64,000 nucleotides of DNA from Streptomyces sp. NBC_00193 (GCF_026342735.1 NZ_JAPEMM010000001.1:4960001-5024000), one strand, 5' to 3'; counted from the first letter of the stretch, positions 17,554-25,845 are shown. The notes: generated by a model from the letters alone, not told the origin. Program-made: numbers and translations.

Positions 17554-17699
17554 GCGGATCCCCTCCCGTCCCCGGTCGCGGCGCACACCGTAACCGCAGG
17601 CGCCGGGGAAGTCCCGTAGCCGCGCGGAAATGACCGCGCCCCGCCGGGACATGGGCTCCGGCGGGGTGCGGCGTGCGGGTGGGCTGCTCGCCGGACGTC

Positions 17700-19355
17700 C
17701 TACTGGACGTCGACGAAGTCCTCGCGGCTCTGCGAGGAGAAGTGGTACGACGGGACCTTCGTGTACCGGGCCTGCCAGTAGCCGTCCTTGGCGGCTGTGA
17801 AGGCCCTGGTGAACAGGCCCTTGTCGTCGGTCCTGGCGGTGCCCATCGCCTTCCAGGCGGTCGTGCCGTTCGGCCGGAACCAGATCTCCACGGTCTGGCG
17901 GGCGGCGGGAACGAAGACGCCCGTGAAGCTGCTCGCCTCGCGGGTGAGTTTGCCCGTGATCGTGATCGGCTTTCCGGCCTTGACCGGCTCGGGCGCCGCA
18001 TTGAACTCCGGCAGGGCGGTCTCGACGACCCCCGGCCTCCCGGTCGTCGGCACGGCGGCTCCGGAGGGGATCGCGGAGGTTCCGGCGTACCGCAGGCGCC
18101 ATTGTCCCGGGCCCGTGTACGGGACGTCCTTGGCCGTGACGGTGGCCGTGCTGGTTCCGGCGGGGGCGGTGCTGGTCAGGGTCTTCACGGTGGTCCAGGT
18201 CGTGCCGTCGGACGTGAACTGGACCTCGACCTTGAGCGGGGTGGGCGCCGGGATGTCGTACCGGCGGAACTTCCCGGAAAGGGTGACCGTCCTGTTGGCG
18301 TTGACCGTGAGGGCGGGCGTGTCGTGGAATCCGGCGCTGGTCGTGGGATCGGACGCCACGTACGCCGAGGCGGTGGGCAGCCATGCCGTGGGCAGGATGA
18401 CGATCCGCTGCGGGCGGGTGCCGTCGATGGGGACCTGGACGGTGAACCGGCCGTCCGGGCCCGACTTGAACTTCTGCACGTTGTAGACCGTCATGAGCGT
18501 TCCGACGGGCAGTGGCTTCTCGGTGCCGCCTTCGAGGTGGTAGAAGGCCTGGCCGCTCACCGGAGCCGAGGACTGGTCCGGTCCGGTCACCTTGTTGGTG
18601 TCGAGAACGATGCGGGTGTACGGATGCTTGACCTCGACCTCGAGGCTCTTTCCGTGTGCGGTGTCGGAGCCGTCCGGCCGCAGGACCACGAGGATCTTCT
18701 GGTGCCAGGTCCCGTGCGCGGCCTTCTCGGTGCCGGTGAACGTCAGGGGCGCTTCGAGGTGTCCCGAGGCGTCGGTCGTGAAGGGGGTCCTGCCCGCTGT
18801 CGTCACCGCGACCAGCTTGCCGTTCGGCAGCGGCCGTTCGGAGTCGTCGCGGGGGTCGCGGGCGACGGCGTCCGCCTTGACGGTCACCGTCCTGTGTTCG
18901 AGGTCAGGCGTCCCGAGGACCTCGAAGGTCTTGACCTTCGGGATCAGCTGGTAGTCGAGGGTCGCCCTGTCCTTGTGCAGGATCGGTTCGCCGGCGGTGC
19001 CGTCGTACTCGACGTCCACGCTGTACTTCGCCAGCTCCGCCAGCTTGAGCGGCGCGGTTTCGAGGGCCGTCGTGCCCGGGTCGTCCCCGCAGGACGGGTT
19101 GCACGGGTCGTCGTCCTCGATCAGCCGGAACGCCGTGACGGTGGCGACCGGGGTGTCGGTGCCCGTCTTGCGCAGGTGCACCTTCAGGTCCTTCGGCGTG
19201 GCGGCCGTGCCGAAGTCCACGTAGACCCGCTCGTCGTGGGTCCACGCCTTGAACCCCGCCGGGAACGGTTCGGCGGCCTGTGCGGCCGTTGGTACGAGCA
19301 GTCCTCCGGCGAGCGCGGTGGCGGTGCACAGCACCGCCAGGGTGCGCTTCCTCAT
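17700..19355 (-). CDS. Secreted multidomain Ig-like protein A
   Basis: 551 aa with a signal peptide (MRKRTLAVLCTATALAGG, cleavage near AQA/AEP). The rest is beta-rich: an N-terminal domain with DDPCNPSCGDD, then Ig-like modules carrying phrases VTVKADAV, RTVTLSGKF, KPITITGKLTR, and a last module ending YWQARYTK...SREDFVDVQ. The C-terminal ITGKL and DGxWQARY phrases are common in Streptomyces exported proteins of unknown role. It is a close paralogue of the gene at 19848-21509 and shares its promoter motif. Confidence 0.85.
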   Translation of the reverse strand: MRKRTLAVLCTATALAGGLLVPTAAQAAEPFPAGFKAWTHDERVYVDFGTAATPKDLKVHLRKTGTDTPVATVTAFRLIEDDDPCNPSCGDDPGTTALETAPLKLAELAKYSVDVEYDGTAGEPILHKDRATLDYQLIPKVKTFEVLGTPDLEHRTVTVKADAVARDPRDDSERPLPNGKLVAVTTAGRTPFTTDASGHLEAPLTFTGTEKAAHGTWHQKILVVLRPDGSDTAHGKSLEVEVKHPYTRIVLDTNKVTGPDQSSAPVSGQAFYHLEGGTEKPLPVGTLMTVYNVQKFKSGPDGRFTVQVPIDGTRPQRIVILPTAWLPTASAYVASDPTTSAGFHDTPALTVNANRTVTLSGKFRRYDIPAPTPLKVEVQFTSDGTTWTTVKTLTSTAPAGTSTATVTAKDVPYTGPGQWRLRYAGTSAIPSGAAVPTTGRPGVVETALPEFNAAPEPVKAGKPITITGKLTREASSFTGVFVPAARQTVEIWFRPNGTTAWKAMGTARTDDKGLFTRAFTAAKDGYWQARYTKVPSYHFSSQSREDFVDVQ

Positions 19356-19395
19356 GTGTCTCCCCCATGGAAATCAACGTGTTGATCATCTGTGC

Positions 19396-19419
19396 GACAT
19401 CCGGGTGCGGCAAAGGGTT
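19396..19419 (-). promoter_or_regulatory. ECF-type promoter of Ig-like gene A
   Basis: Minus strand AACC (19416-19419), 17-nt spacer, GTC (19396-19398). The -35 lies in CGTACAACCCTTTGCC, which is identical before paralogue B. Spacing fits an extracytoplasmic-function sigma factor. Confidence 0.6.
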
Positions 19420-19442
19420 GTACGGGTGTCCGCGGTTTGCGT

Positions 19443-19480
19443 GTGTACGGGCGTACGCATCGTTGTGTACGGTCGTACGC
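19443..19480. promoter_or_regulatory. Two palindromic operators before the SMR gene
   Basis: GTGTACGGGCGTACGC (19443-19458) and GTGTACGGTCGTACGC (19465-19480), near-palindromes with 7-bp arms, set 22 bp apart, two helical turns. The second covers the TACGGT -10 box and ends at the base before the ATG. A third copy lies before the TetR gene at 21635. Likely sites for that TetR protein. Confidence 0.7.
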
Positions 19481-19804
19481 ATGCCCTATCTCCTGCTTGC
19501 CGCCGCCATAGCCGCCGAGGTCGCCGGCACCACCGCCATGAAGTTCAGCGAGGGCTTCACCAAGCTGTGGCCCTCCCTGATCACCCTGGTGGGCTACGTC
19601 ATCGCCTTCACCCTGCTCGCGCAGACGCTGAAGTCGATGTCGGTCGGCACGGCGTACGCGATCTGGGCCGGTGTCGGCACGGCCGCGATCGCCGCGATCG
19701 GCATGATCTTCATGGGGGAGGCCGCGACGGCCGCGAAGATCGGGGGCATCGCGCTGGTGATCGCCGGGGTCGTGCTGCTGAACCTCGGGGGGACGACGCA
19801 CTGA
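19481..19804 (+). CDS. Small multidrug resistance (SMR) efflux protein
   Basis: 107 aa with four helices, EmrE/QacE type. The essential membrane Glu is in AAIAAEVAGTTAMKFSEGF; AQTLKSMSVGTAYAIWAGVG and MGEAATAAKIGGIALVIAGV match the family. It exports cationic compounds using the proton gradient as a dimer. ATG 19481 is 7 nt after TACGGT, with no ribosome site, so the message is probably leaderless and repressed through the overlapping palindromes. The secreted Ig-like genes flank it on both sides on the opposite strand. Confidence 0.92.
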   Translation: MPYLLLAAAIAAEVAGTTAMKFSEGFTKLWPSLITLVGYVIAFTLLAQTLKSMSVGTAYAIWAGVGTAAIAAIGMIFMGEAATAAKIGGIALVIAGVVLLNLGGTTH

Positions 19805-19836
19805 TGCCCCGCCGGCAGGCCGACGGGGCATCAGTG
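19799..19836. terminator. Bidirectional terminator between SMR and Ig-like gene B
   Basis: Perfect 13-bp arms 19799-19811 and 19824-19836 with a 12-nt loop; the SMR stop codon lies in the first arm. It separates two convergent genes. Confidence 0.85.
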
Positions 19837-19847
19837 GGCGCCGTTGC

Positions 19848-21509
19848 TCACTGCACGTCGACGAGGTCCTCGCGGCTCGTGGCGTTGAAGTGGTCGTACG
19901 TGGCCTGGTCGTAGCGGGCCTGCCAGACCCCGTCCTTGGCGGCCGTGAAGAACGTCTTGAACGTGCCGTCGGCCGCCGTCGTGGTGCTGCCCGCCAGCGT
20001 CCACGCGGTCGCGCCGGTCGCGCGGAAGTAGATGCGGACGGGCTGGCCGCCGTATCCGGACCAGGTGGTCTCGTTGTAGTACCGGGTGTGGGTGAGCTTG
20101 CCGGTGATGCCGATCGGCTTTCCGGCCTTGACCGGCTCCGGGGTGGCGTTGAACTCCGGGATCGCCGTGTTCACGCGGGCCAGGAACGAACCCCCGGCAG
20201 GCCCGGCGGGGATCCCGGGGGCGGCGACGTACCGCAGCCGCCAGCTGCCGGGCCCCGGATAGGGCAGCCCCGCCGCCGTGACGGCGCGCGTGCTGTCCCC
20301 GGCCGGGGCGGCGCTGTACCGGGTCGCCTTGGTGATCCACTCCGACGAGCCGCTGGGCTGGAACTCGACCAGGACCTTCAGCTTGGCGGGCGCCGGGAGG
20401 TCGTACGCGGACAGCTTGCCGGTGAGGGAGACCTTCCGGTCCGCGGTGAGGGTGGCGCTCAGGCCCCCGTGGAAACCGGCGCTCGTGGAGGGGTCCACGG
20501 CCACGGTCGCGTTGCTGTTCCCCAGCCAGGCCGATCCGGTGAGGGTGACCAGCCCGGAGATCCTGCCGTTGACCAGGATCTGTGTGGCGAACCGGCCGTC
20601 CGCGCCGGTCTGCGCCGGGCCCCCGTCCCTGGACCGGACCCAGGTTCCCGCGGGTGCCGGCTTCCAGGTGCCGTCGGCACCCTTGAAGGTGAGCCGGCCG
20701 CTCACCGGAGCCTTGGAGCCGTCCGGCGCCTTCACCAGGGCGGTGTCCAAGGTGATCCTGGCGGTGGGGCGGGGGCCGGTCTGGACATCGCGCGACTGGG
20801 CCCGCGGGCCGTTCTCCCGCTCCTGCTCCGGCCGGAGGGTCACCCTGACCCGCGGTATGGACCCCGACGCGACCTTTTCGGTACCGGCGAAGGTGAACGG
20901 CGCCGTGATGTGCCCCGAGGCGTCGGTGAACACGGGGGTGGAGGCCCCCGCCGATTCCAGGATCAGCTTGCCGTTGGGCAGCGGCCGCTCGATGTCGTCG
21001 CGTGGGTCGAGGCCCACGGCTTCGCCCTTGACGGTGACGGTCCGGTTCTCGAGGCTCGGACTCCCGTCCACATCGAGGTCGGTGACACGGGGAATGAGGC
21101 CGTAGGTGAGGGTGGCCTTGTCCTTGTGCACGATCGGTTCGCCCTGGGTGCCGTCGTACAGGACGTCCACGCTGTACGTGCCCAGGTCCGCCAGCCGCAG
21201 GGGAGAGGAGCGGATGCCGGTCTCGGAGTCGTTGTCGTCATCGCAGGACGGACTGCAAGGGTCCTCGTCGGGCGTGGATTCGAACGAGGTGACCGTCGCG
21301 ACCGGGGCGTCGCTGCCGGGCTTGCGCAGGTTCACCTTGAGGTGCTGCGGCAGCTTGGAGCCGCCGAAGTCCAGGTGGACGCGGGTGCCGTCGGTCCAGG
21401 CCTTGAAGCCGGACGGTTGCGGGTCCGCCGCCAGGGCTGCCGTGGGAATCGCGAGGACGACCCCGAGCGCCGTGGCCGTGCACAGAGCCGCCAGGCTGCG
21501 CTTCCTCAT
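19848..21509 (-). CDS. Secreted multidomain Ig-like protein B
   Basis: 553 aa paralogue of the protein at 17700-19355. Signal peptide MRKRSLAALCTATALGVVLAI with cleavage near ALA. The same blocks recur in order: FKAWTDGTRVHLDFGG, EDPCSPSCDDD, GEPIVHKDKATL, NRTVTVKGEAV, TSAGFHGGLSATL, PVKAGKPIGITGKLT, GVWQARYDQATYDHF and SREDLVDVQ. Probably a cell-surface or extracellular binding protein; no catalytic motif seen. Same promoter motif as protein A. Confidence 0.85.
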   Translation of the reverse strand: MRKRSLAALCTATALGVVLAIPTAALAADPQPSGFKAWTDGTRVHLDFGGSKLPQHLKVNLRKPGSDAPVATVTSFESTPDEDPCSPSCDDDNDSETGIRSSPLRLADLGTYSVDVLYDGTQGEPIVHKDKATLTYGLIPRVTDLDVDGSPSLENRTVTVKGEAVGLDPRDDIERPLPNGKLILESAGASTPVFTDASGHITAPFTFAGTEKVASGSIPRVRVTLRPEQERENGPRAQSRDVQTGPRPTARITLDTALVKAPDGSKAPVSGRLTFKGADGTWKPAPAGTWVRSRDGGPAQTGADGRFATQILVNGRISGLVTLTGSAWLGNSNATVAVDPSTSAGFHGGLSATLTADRKVSLTGKLSAYDLPAPAKLKVLVEFQPSGSSEWITKATRYSAAPAGDSTRAVTAAGLPYPGPGSWRLRYVAAPGIPAGPAGGSFLARVNTAIPEFNATPEPVKAGKPIGITGKLTHTRYYNETTWSGYGGQPVRIYFRATGATAWTLAGSTTTAADGTFKTFFTAAKDGVWQARYDQATYDHFNATSREDLVDVQ

Positions 21510-21556
21510 CTGTCTTCCTCCGGGAACTCGACTGGGCTATCAGGATTCGGAGTTGA

Positions 21557-21580
21557 GACCCGCCTGCCGGGCAAAGGGTT
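21557..21580 (-). promoter_or_regulatory. ECF-type promoter of Ig-like gene B
   Basis: Minus strand AACC (21577-21580), 17-nt spacer, GTC (21557-21559), within the same CGTACAACCCTTTGCC block as gene A. Same spacing in both copies. Confidence 0.6.
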
Positions 21581-21634
21581 GTACGGGGACTTCGACGAGT
21601 CGTACCGCGCACGTCCGGAGGTGCGTGCGCGGCT

Positions 21635-21650
21635 GTGTACTGTCGTACGC
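21635..21650. promoter_or_regulatory. Palindromic operator before the TetR gene
   Basis: GTGTACTGTCGTACGC, a variant of the two sites before the SMR gene. It covers TACTGT, a -10 box 7 nt before ATG 21651. Fits autoregulation by the TetR protein. Confidence 0.65.
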
Positions 21651-21713
21651 ATGCTTCGCCCGTCACCCGCAGCCGCCGTGCCCGCCGTCGCCGTGACGGG
21701 ACCCGTCCGCTGA
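21651..21713 (+). CDS. 20-codon leader ORF overlapping tetR
   Basis: ATG 21651 sits 7 nt after TACTGT and opens a 20-codon frame (ends VTGPVR) whose TGA overlaps the TetR ATG as TGATG. Its start context copies that of the SMR gene, so it may be the rest of a duplicated SMR gene after deletion, now serving as a leader that couples translation to tetR. No RNA or protein evidence. Confidence 0.4.
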   Translation: MLRPSPAAAVPAVAVTGPVR

Positions 21714-22261
21714 TGGCCGGCTCGGTGCGCCGCTACGACCCGGACCGGCGGGAGCGGATCATCGCCGCGGCGATCCGGGTGGTGGGAGCCCGCGGCATCG
21801 CGGGGCTCAGCCACCGCAGCGTGGCGGCGGAGGCCGACGTACCGCTCGGGTCCACGACGTACCACTTCAAGACCCTGGACGACCTGCTGGTCGCGGCGCT
21901 GCGCCAGGCCAACGAGGGCTTCGCCCGTGCGGTGGCGGACTCCGCCGCGCTGGCCGATCCGGACGCGGACCTGGCGGGCGCGCTGGCCGTCCTGCTGGGC
22001 GGGTTCCTCGGGGCGGACCGGGCGCGGGCGGAGCTGGAGTACGAGCTCTACCTGGCCGCCCTGCGCCGGCCCGCGCTGCGTCCCGTGGCGGCCGAATGGT
22101 GCGAGGCCGTCTCCGCGGCGCTGTCCGCGCGGACGGACCCGGCCACGGCCCGGGCGCTGGTCGCGGTGATGGACGGGATCAGCCTGCAGGTGCTGCTGAC
22201 GGGGGCGGAGTACGACGAGGCGTACGCCTGCGAGATCCTGCGGCGGGTGCTGCGGGCCTGA
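21713..22261 (+). CDS. TetR-family repressor
   Basis: 182 aa. N-terminal helix-turn-helix: ERIIAAAIRVVGARGIAGLSH then RSVAAEADVPLGSTTYHFKTLDDLL, a textbook TetR DNA-binding domain; the remaining 120 residues form the ligand/dimer domain (YELYLAALRRPALRPVAAEW). The start ATG 21713 overlaps a short leader ORF. Adjacent palindromes shared with the SMR gene promoter suggest it controls that efflux pump and itself. Confidence 0.88.
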   Translation: MAGSVRRYDPDRRERIIAAAIRVVGARGIAGLSHRSVAAEADVPLGSTTYHFKTLDDLLVAALRQANEGFARAVADSAALADPDADLAGALAVLLGGFLGADRARAELEYELYLAALRRPALRPVAAEWCEAVSAALSARTDPATARALVAVMDGISLQVLLTGAEYDEAYACEILRRVLRA

Positions 22262-22269
22262 CGGCGGCC

Positions 22270-22295
22270 CCGGCTGCGGCCCCGGCCGCAGCCGG
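22270..22295. terminator. Bidirectional terminator after tetR
   Basis: Perfect 12-bp arms (22270-22281 and 22284-22295) around a 2-nt centre, between the convergent TetR and HxlR genes. Strong hairpin on either strand. Confidence 0.8.
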
Positions 22296-22303
22296 CCCCG
22301 GGG

Positions 22304-23176
22304 CTACGCGCCGCGGACCGCCGCGAGGGCGGCGGCCACGCTCGCCTCGATGTCCTGGACCGGGTAGAAGACCTCGCGGACGGTCCGGTCGCGGTCCACG
22401 ACCAGCGTCAGGCGCTTCAGCCGGCTGATGCCCCCCGCGCGGAACGTCGGCAGCCGCAGCGCCGTCACGAGTCCGAGCTCCGCGTCGGAGAGGAGCGGGA
22501 AGCGGAGCCCCTCGGCCTCCGCGAACTCCCGCTGCTCGTCCGGCCGCTGGGTCGACACCCCGTGCACCGTCGCACCCGCCGCCGTGAACTCCGCGAGCTG
22601 GTCCCGGTAGGTGCACGATTCGAGGGTGCAGCCCCGTGCCCCGGGGATCCCGGCCCACCCCGGCGGGTAGGACTCGGACCGGGCGAACGCGCCCGGGAAG
22701 CAGTACAGGACGGTGAACGGCGTGTCCGCCACCGGGTCGCGGAGCTCGCCGAAACGGTCCGGCAGCGTCAGCTCCGGCAGCCGGGTGCCGCGCAGGGCGT
22801 GGACCCGTACCGCTTCGCGCGAGGCCTCGTGCGTCGTCGCCGTCATTTCTCCCTCTCCCAGGATCCAGGTGTCCCCCCAGTCCTGGAGGGCGACCAGTAC
22901 CGGCAGCAGGCCGCGTCCGCGCGGGGTCAGCCGGTATGCGTAGCGCACCGGGCGGTCCTGGTACGGCTCGCGGGTCAGCACGCCGGCCTCGACGAGCAGC
23001 TTCAGCCGTTCCGTCAGGACCTTGCGGGACATGCCCAGTTCGCGCTGGAAGTCGTCGAACCGGTGCACGCCGCGTGCCGCGTCGCGCACGATCAGCAGCG
23101 TCCACCAGTCGCCCACGACGTCGAGGGCCTGGGCGATGGAGCAGTCCGCGTCGTCGAGGTGCGTGCGCTGGGCCAT
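22304..23176 (-). CDS. HxlR-type regulator fused to a peroxiredoxin domain
   Basis: 290 aa from ATG 23176, five bases after AAAGGAG. Residues 10-105 are an HxlR/MarR-like winged helix (CSIAQALDVVGDWWTLLIVRD, FDDFQRELGMSRKVLTERLKLL). Residues about 130-290 are an AhpC/TSA-type peroxiredoxin with GCTLESCTYRDQ (Cys 183 and Cys 188, the pair spacing of BCP/PrxQ enzymes), GVSTQRPDEQREFAEAEGLRFPLLSD and a C-terminal LVVDRDRTVREVFYPV. A redox-sensing repressor is a natural reading but unproven. Divergent from a decayed MFS gene, with an inverted repeat between them. Confidence 0.88.
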   Translation of the reverse strand: MAQRTHLDDADCSIAQALDVVGDWWTLLIVRDAARGVHRFDDFQRELGMSRKVLTERLKLLVEAGVLTREPYQDRPVRYAYRLTPRGRGLLPVLVALQDWGDTWILGEGEMTATTHEASREAVRVHALRGTRLPELTLPDRFGELRDPVADTPFTVLYCFPGAFARSESYPPGWAGIPGARGCTLESCTYRDQLAEFTAAGATVHGVSTQRPDEQREFAEAEGLRFPLLSDAELGLVTALRLPTFRAGGISRLKRLTLVVDRDRTVREVFYPVQDIEASVAAALAAVRGA

Positions 23177-23223
23177 GGGCACTCCTTTGTCCGTTGACCC
23201 GAGGCTGCCATGCTGACATGGTT

Positions 23224-23240
23224 AGTTCCCAAACGGAACT
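23224..23240. promoter_or_regulatory. Inverted repeat AGTTCC-N5-GGAACT
   Basis: Perfect 6-bp arms, 5-nt spacer, between the HxlR-peroxiredoxin gene and the MFS remnant. Size and place fit the operator of the HxlR protein for both divergent genes. Confidence 0.55.
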
Positions 23241-23262
23241 CACTAAGTGGGGGAGTGCAGGT

Positions 23263-23798
23263 GTGCTGCAGGGATTCAAGGACGTACCGAGGGTCGTGTG
23301 GCTGCTGGCTGTGGGGATCCTGGTTCCAACGCGGGCTTCGCGGTAGGCGCACCGGTCGGGGCCCTCATCGCGACCGGGCTCCCGTACGACTGGCTCTTCG
23401 TCGCGGTCGGCCTCGGCACCCTCTTCTTCGCCCTCTGGACCGCCCGGGTCGTCCCGGCCGGGGCGGCCGTCAAGCCTTCCGCGGCCCCGGACGGGGGTCG
23501 GGGCCGCGGAAGCCTGTGGGGTGAGCTGCGCGCGCGGCCCGCCGTGCTCGTCCTGCTCGGCGCGATCGTCGTCATCGACATCGTCTGCCGGCAGCACTGC
23601 ACGACCTTCCCCGTCGTCCTCGCCGCCCCGCTCGGAGGGGCCCTGTACGACGTCGCTCCGGGCCTGCTGTGGCCGCTGTGCGCGGTACTCGGCACAGCCG
23701 CCGGCGGGGTCGTCCTGGTCATGGGTGCGCGCGGGACGCGGCGACGCGCGCGACCGGCACATGAGACCGGTTCGCGACCGCAGGCCGTCGCCGGTTAG
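23263..23798 (+). pseudogene. MFS transporter remnant
   Basis: GTG 23263 opens a good MFS N-terminus (LQGFKDVPRVVWLLAVGILV) that ends in a stop at 23346. From about 23325 a different frame carries later helices: GFAVGAPVGALIATGLPYDWLF, LRARPAVLVLLGAIVVID and then LGGALYDVAPGLLWPLCAVLG. Helices 2-4 and about 8-10 are missing. So at least two internal deletions and a frame change have destroyed an MFS exporter that the HxlR-type protein probably once controlled. Confidence 0.8.
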
Positions 23799-23801
23799 GT
23801 T
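23796..23801 (+). promoter_or_regulatory. Candidate leaderless -10 box of dapD
   Basis: TAGGTT six bases before ATG 23808, with no ribosome site. Overlaps the end of the MFS remnant. Confidence 0.4.
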
Positions 23802-23807
23802 TCGGGC

Positions 23808-24788
23808 ATGACTGCTACGCGTACCACCGGCGCCGTCGCCGCCGGACTTGCCACCATCACCGCCGACGGCACCGTCCTCGACACCTGGTTCCCCGCCCCC
23901 CAGCTGGTCGCCGAGCCCGGCCCGGCCGGCACCGAGCGCCTCACCGCCGAGCAGGCCGTGGAGCTGCTGGGGGCCACCGCGCCCAAGGCGATCCGCCAGG
24001 ACGCGGTCCGCGGCGTCGAGGTCGTAGCGGTCCGCACCGTGATCGCCTCCCTGGAGGACAAGCCGCTGGACGCGCACGACGCGTACCTGCGCCTGCACCT
24101 GCTCAGCCACCGCCTGGTCAAGCCGCACGGCCAGAACCTGGACGGCGTCTTCGGTCTGCTGGCCAACGTCGCCTGGACCTCGCTCGGCCCGGTCGCGATC
24201 GACCAGGTCGAGGCGGTCCGGCTGAACGCCCGCGCCGAGGGCCTGCACCTGCAGGTCACCTCGATCGACAAGTTCCCGCGGATGACGGACTACGTCGCCC
24301 CCAAGGGCGTGCGCATCGCCGACGCGGACCGGGTCCGCCTGGGCGCGCACCTCGCCGAGGGCACCACCGTCATGCACGAGGGCTTCGTCAACTTCAACGC
24401 CGGCACCCTGGGCACCTCCATGGTCGAGGGCCGGATCTCCGCGGGCGTCGTGGTCGGCGACGGCTCCGACATCGGCGGCGGCGCGTCCACCATGGGCACC
24501 CTGTCGGGCGGCGGCAAGCAGATCATCTCGATCGGCGAGCGCACCCTGATCGGCGCCGAGGCGGGCGTCGGCATCGCGCTGGGCGACGAGTGCGTCGTCG
24601 AGGCCGGCCTGTACGTGACCGCGGGCACCCGCGTCACCCTGCCGGACGGCCAGATCGTCAAGGCCCTGGAGCTCTCGGGCGCCAACAACATCCTCTTCCG
24701 CCGCAACTCGGTCACCGGCGCCGTCGAGGCCCGCCCGTACAAGGCGGCCTGGGGCGGCCTGAACGAGGTCCTGCACAGCCACAACTGA
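23808..24788 (+). CDS. dapD: Tetrahydrodipicolinate N-succinyltransferase
   Basis: 326 aa, actinobacterial DapD (distinct from the enterobacterial form). An N-terminal 160-residue domain ([25 protein letters not shown]) leads into a left-handed beta helix: [62 protein letters not shown]. It transfers succinyl from succinyl-CoA to tetrahydrodipicolinate in the diaminopimelate/lysine pathway in the cytoplasm. Monocistronic: own promoter and a strong terminator. Confidence 0.96.
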   Translation: MTATRTTGAVAAGLATITADGTVLDTWFPAPQLVAEPGPAGTERLTAEQAVELLGATAPKAIRQDAVRGVEVVAVRTVIASLEDKPLDAHDAYLRLHLLSHRLVKPHGQNLDGVFGLLANVAWTSLGPVAIDQVEAVRLNARAEGLHLQVTSIDKFPRMTDYVAPKGVRIADADRVRLGAHLAEGTTVMHEGFVNFNAGTLGTSMVEGRISAGVVVGDGSDIGGGASTMGTLSGGGKQIISIGERTLIGAEAGVGIALGDECVVEAGLYVTAGTRVTLPDGQIVKALELSGANNILFRRNSVTGAVEARPYKAAWGGLNEVLHSHN

Positions 24789-24810
24789 CCGACACCGGTC
24801 CGGTCCTGCC

Positions 24811-24844
24811 GGCGCCCTCCCACCCGTCGGGGTGGGAGGGCGCC
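24811..24844 (+). terminator. Terminator of dapD
   Basis: Perfect 15-bp stem (24811-24825 with 24830-24844), loop GTCG, 22 bp after the dapD stop. Confidence 0.9.
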
Positions 24845-24943
24845 GTGCGTGGTGCGCCCCTCCCGCCCCGAGCGGGGGAGGGGCTGCGCGCACGCGGGGG
24901 CCGCGCGGGCCGGGGGTCCGGCGGGCGGCGGTGTCAGTGCAGG

Positions 24944-25198
24944 TCAGTGCAGGGGGATCGTGCGGACCAGGCCGGCGAAGGCCTGCTGTTCCGCCTCGGT
25001 CAGTTCCACCGACTCCATCGGGTGGACGGAGGTGCCGCGCTGGGCGGGGATGACCGAGAGACCTTCGAAGGCGCCTGGTTCCGGGTGGTGGAAACGGCTG
25101 TCCCACAGCATGTGGCCGAGGCCGATCAGCCAGACGGCGGCGGCCACGAGCAGGACGGCGATGCCGATTTCCTGCGCGAGGGAAATGGAGGGGAACAC
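24944..25198 (-). CDS. Small membrane protein, 84 aa
   Basis: GTG 25198 is preceded by GGAGG and starts FPSISLAQEIGIAVLLVAAAVW, a single transmembrane helix after a short outside segment. The cytoplasmic tail contains SRFHHPEPGAFEGLSVIPAQRG and ends GLVRTIPLH. No known domain; looks like a conserved Streptomyces membrane protein. The longer frame upstream lacks a ribosome site. Confidence 0.65.
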   Translation of the reverse strand: MFPSISLAQEIGIAVLLVAAAVWLIGLGHMLWDSRFHHPEPGAFEGLSVIPAQRGTSVHPMESVELTEAEQQAFAGLVRTIPLH

Positions 25199-25350
25199 GC
25201 GGTCCTCCAAAGGAGTGCTGGAGTGCGGTACAAGATCGGGCGTGGGGACACTCAACACCAGAACCGCCCGAATGGGTAGGGATGTGCTGAGCGTCACGCC
25301 AGGGCCAAAGGTCCCTTCCTCGGCTCCCGACCGTCCGGCTTCCGGCCCCG

Positions 25351-25830
25351 CTAGGCCAGCGGCAGCTTGAAGCCCTCGTGGCTCCGGGCGTAGCCCAGCC
25401 GCTCGTAGAAGCGGTGCGCGGCGGTGCGCCGCTTGTTGCTGGTGAGCTGCATCAGGCCGCAGCCGCGCTCGCGGGCCCGCTCCGCCGCCAGCTCCATCAG
25501 GCGGGCCCCGAGACCCCCGCCCCGCCGGTCCGCGCGGATCCGTACGGCCTCCACGAGGGCCCGCTCCCGTCCGCCCTGGCCGAGACCCGGGATGTACGTC
25601 AGCTGCAGACAGCCGACGAGGTCCCCGTCCGCCTCCAGGACCAGCATCTCGTTGCGCGGGTCCGCCGCGATCGCGGCGAAGGCCCGCTCGTGGGCCTCGG
25701 AGACCGGCGGGGCCGGCGCGGGCACCGTCCCGGCCCCGGCGTCGGCCGCGGCTCCGGCCGGGTCTTCGTCCTGGGCCAGCAGGGCGAGTACGGCGGGCAG
25801 GTCCTGACGCGTTGCGGTACGGAAGATCAT
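25351..25830 (-). CDS. GNAT-family N-acetyltransferase
   Basis: 159 aa. Motif order of GNAT enzymes: MIFRTATRQDLPAVLALLAQ at the start, LEADGDLVGCLQLTYIPG, acetyl-CoA loop VRIRADRRGGGLGARLMELA, and NKRRTAAHRFYERLGYARSHEGFKL. Substrate unknown. A 25-residue Ala/Pro-rich loop (DPAGAAADAGAG) is inserted after the first helix. Confidence 0.88.
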   Translation of the reverse strand: MIFRTATRQDLPAVLALLAQDEDPAGAAADAGAGTVPAPAPPVSEAHERAFAAIAADPRNEMLVLEADGDLVGCLQLTYIPGLGQGGRERALVEAVRIRADRRGGGLGARLMELAAERARERGCGLMQLTSNKRRTAAHRFYERLGYARSHEGFKLPLA

Positions 25831-25845
25831 GCCGGGATCATGCCA

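Noticed and set aside
17700-22261. Genomic island or prophage
   Set aside because: No integrase, transposase or tRNA border, and codon use matches the neighbours; local duplication explains it.
22179-25106. 975-codon minus-strand open frame
   Set aside because: It is antisense to dapD and out of frame with the HxlR fusion; a by-product of high G+C.
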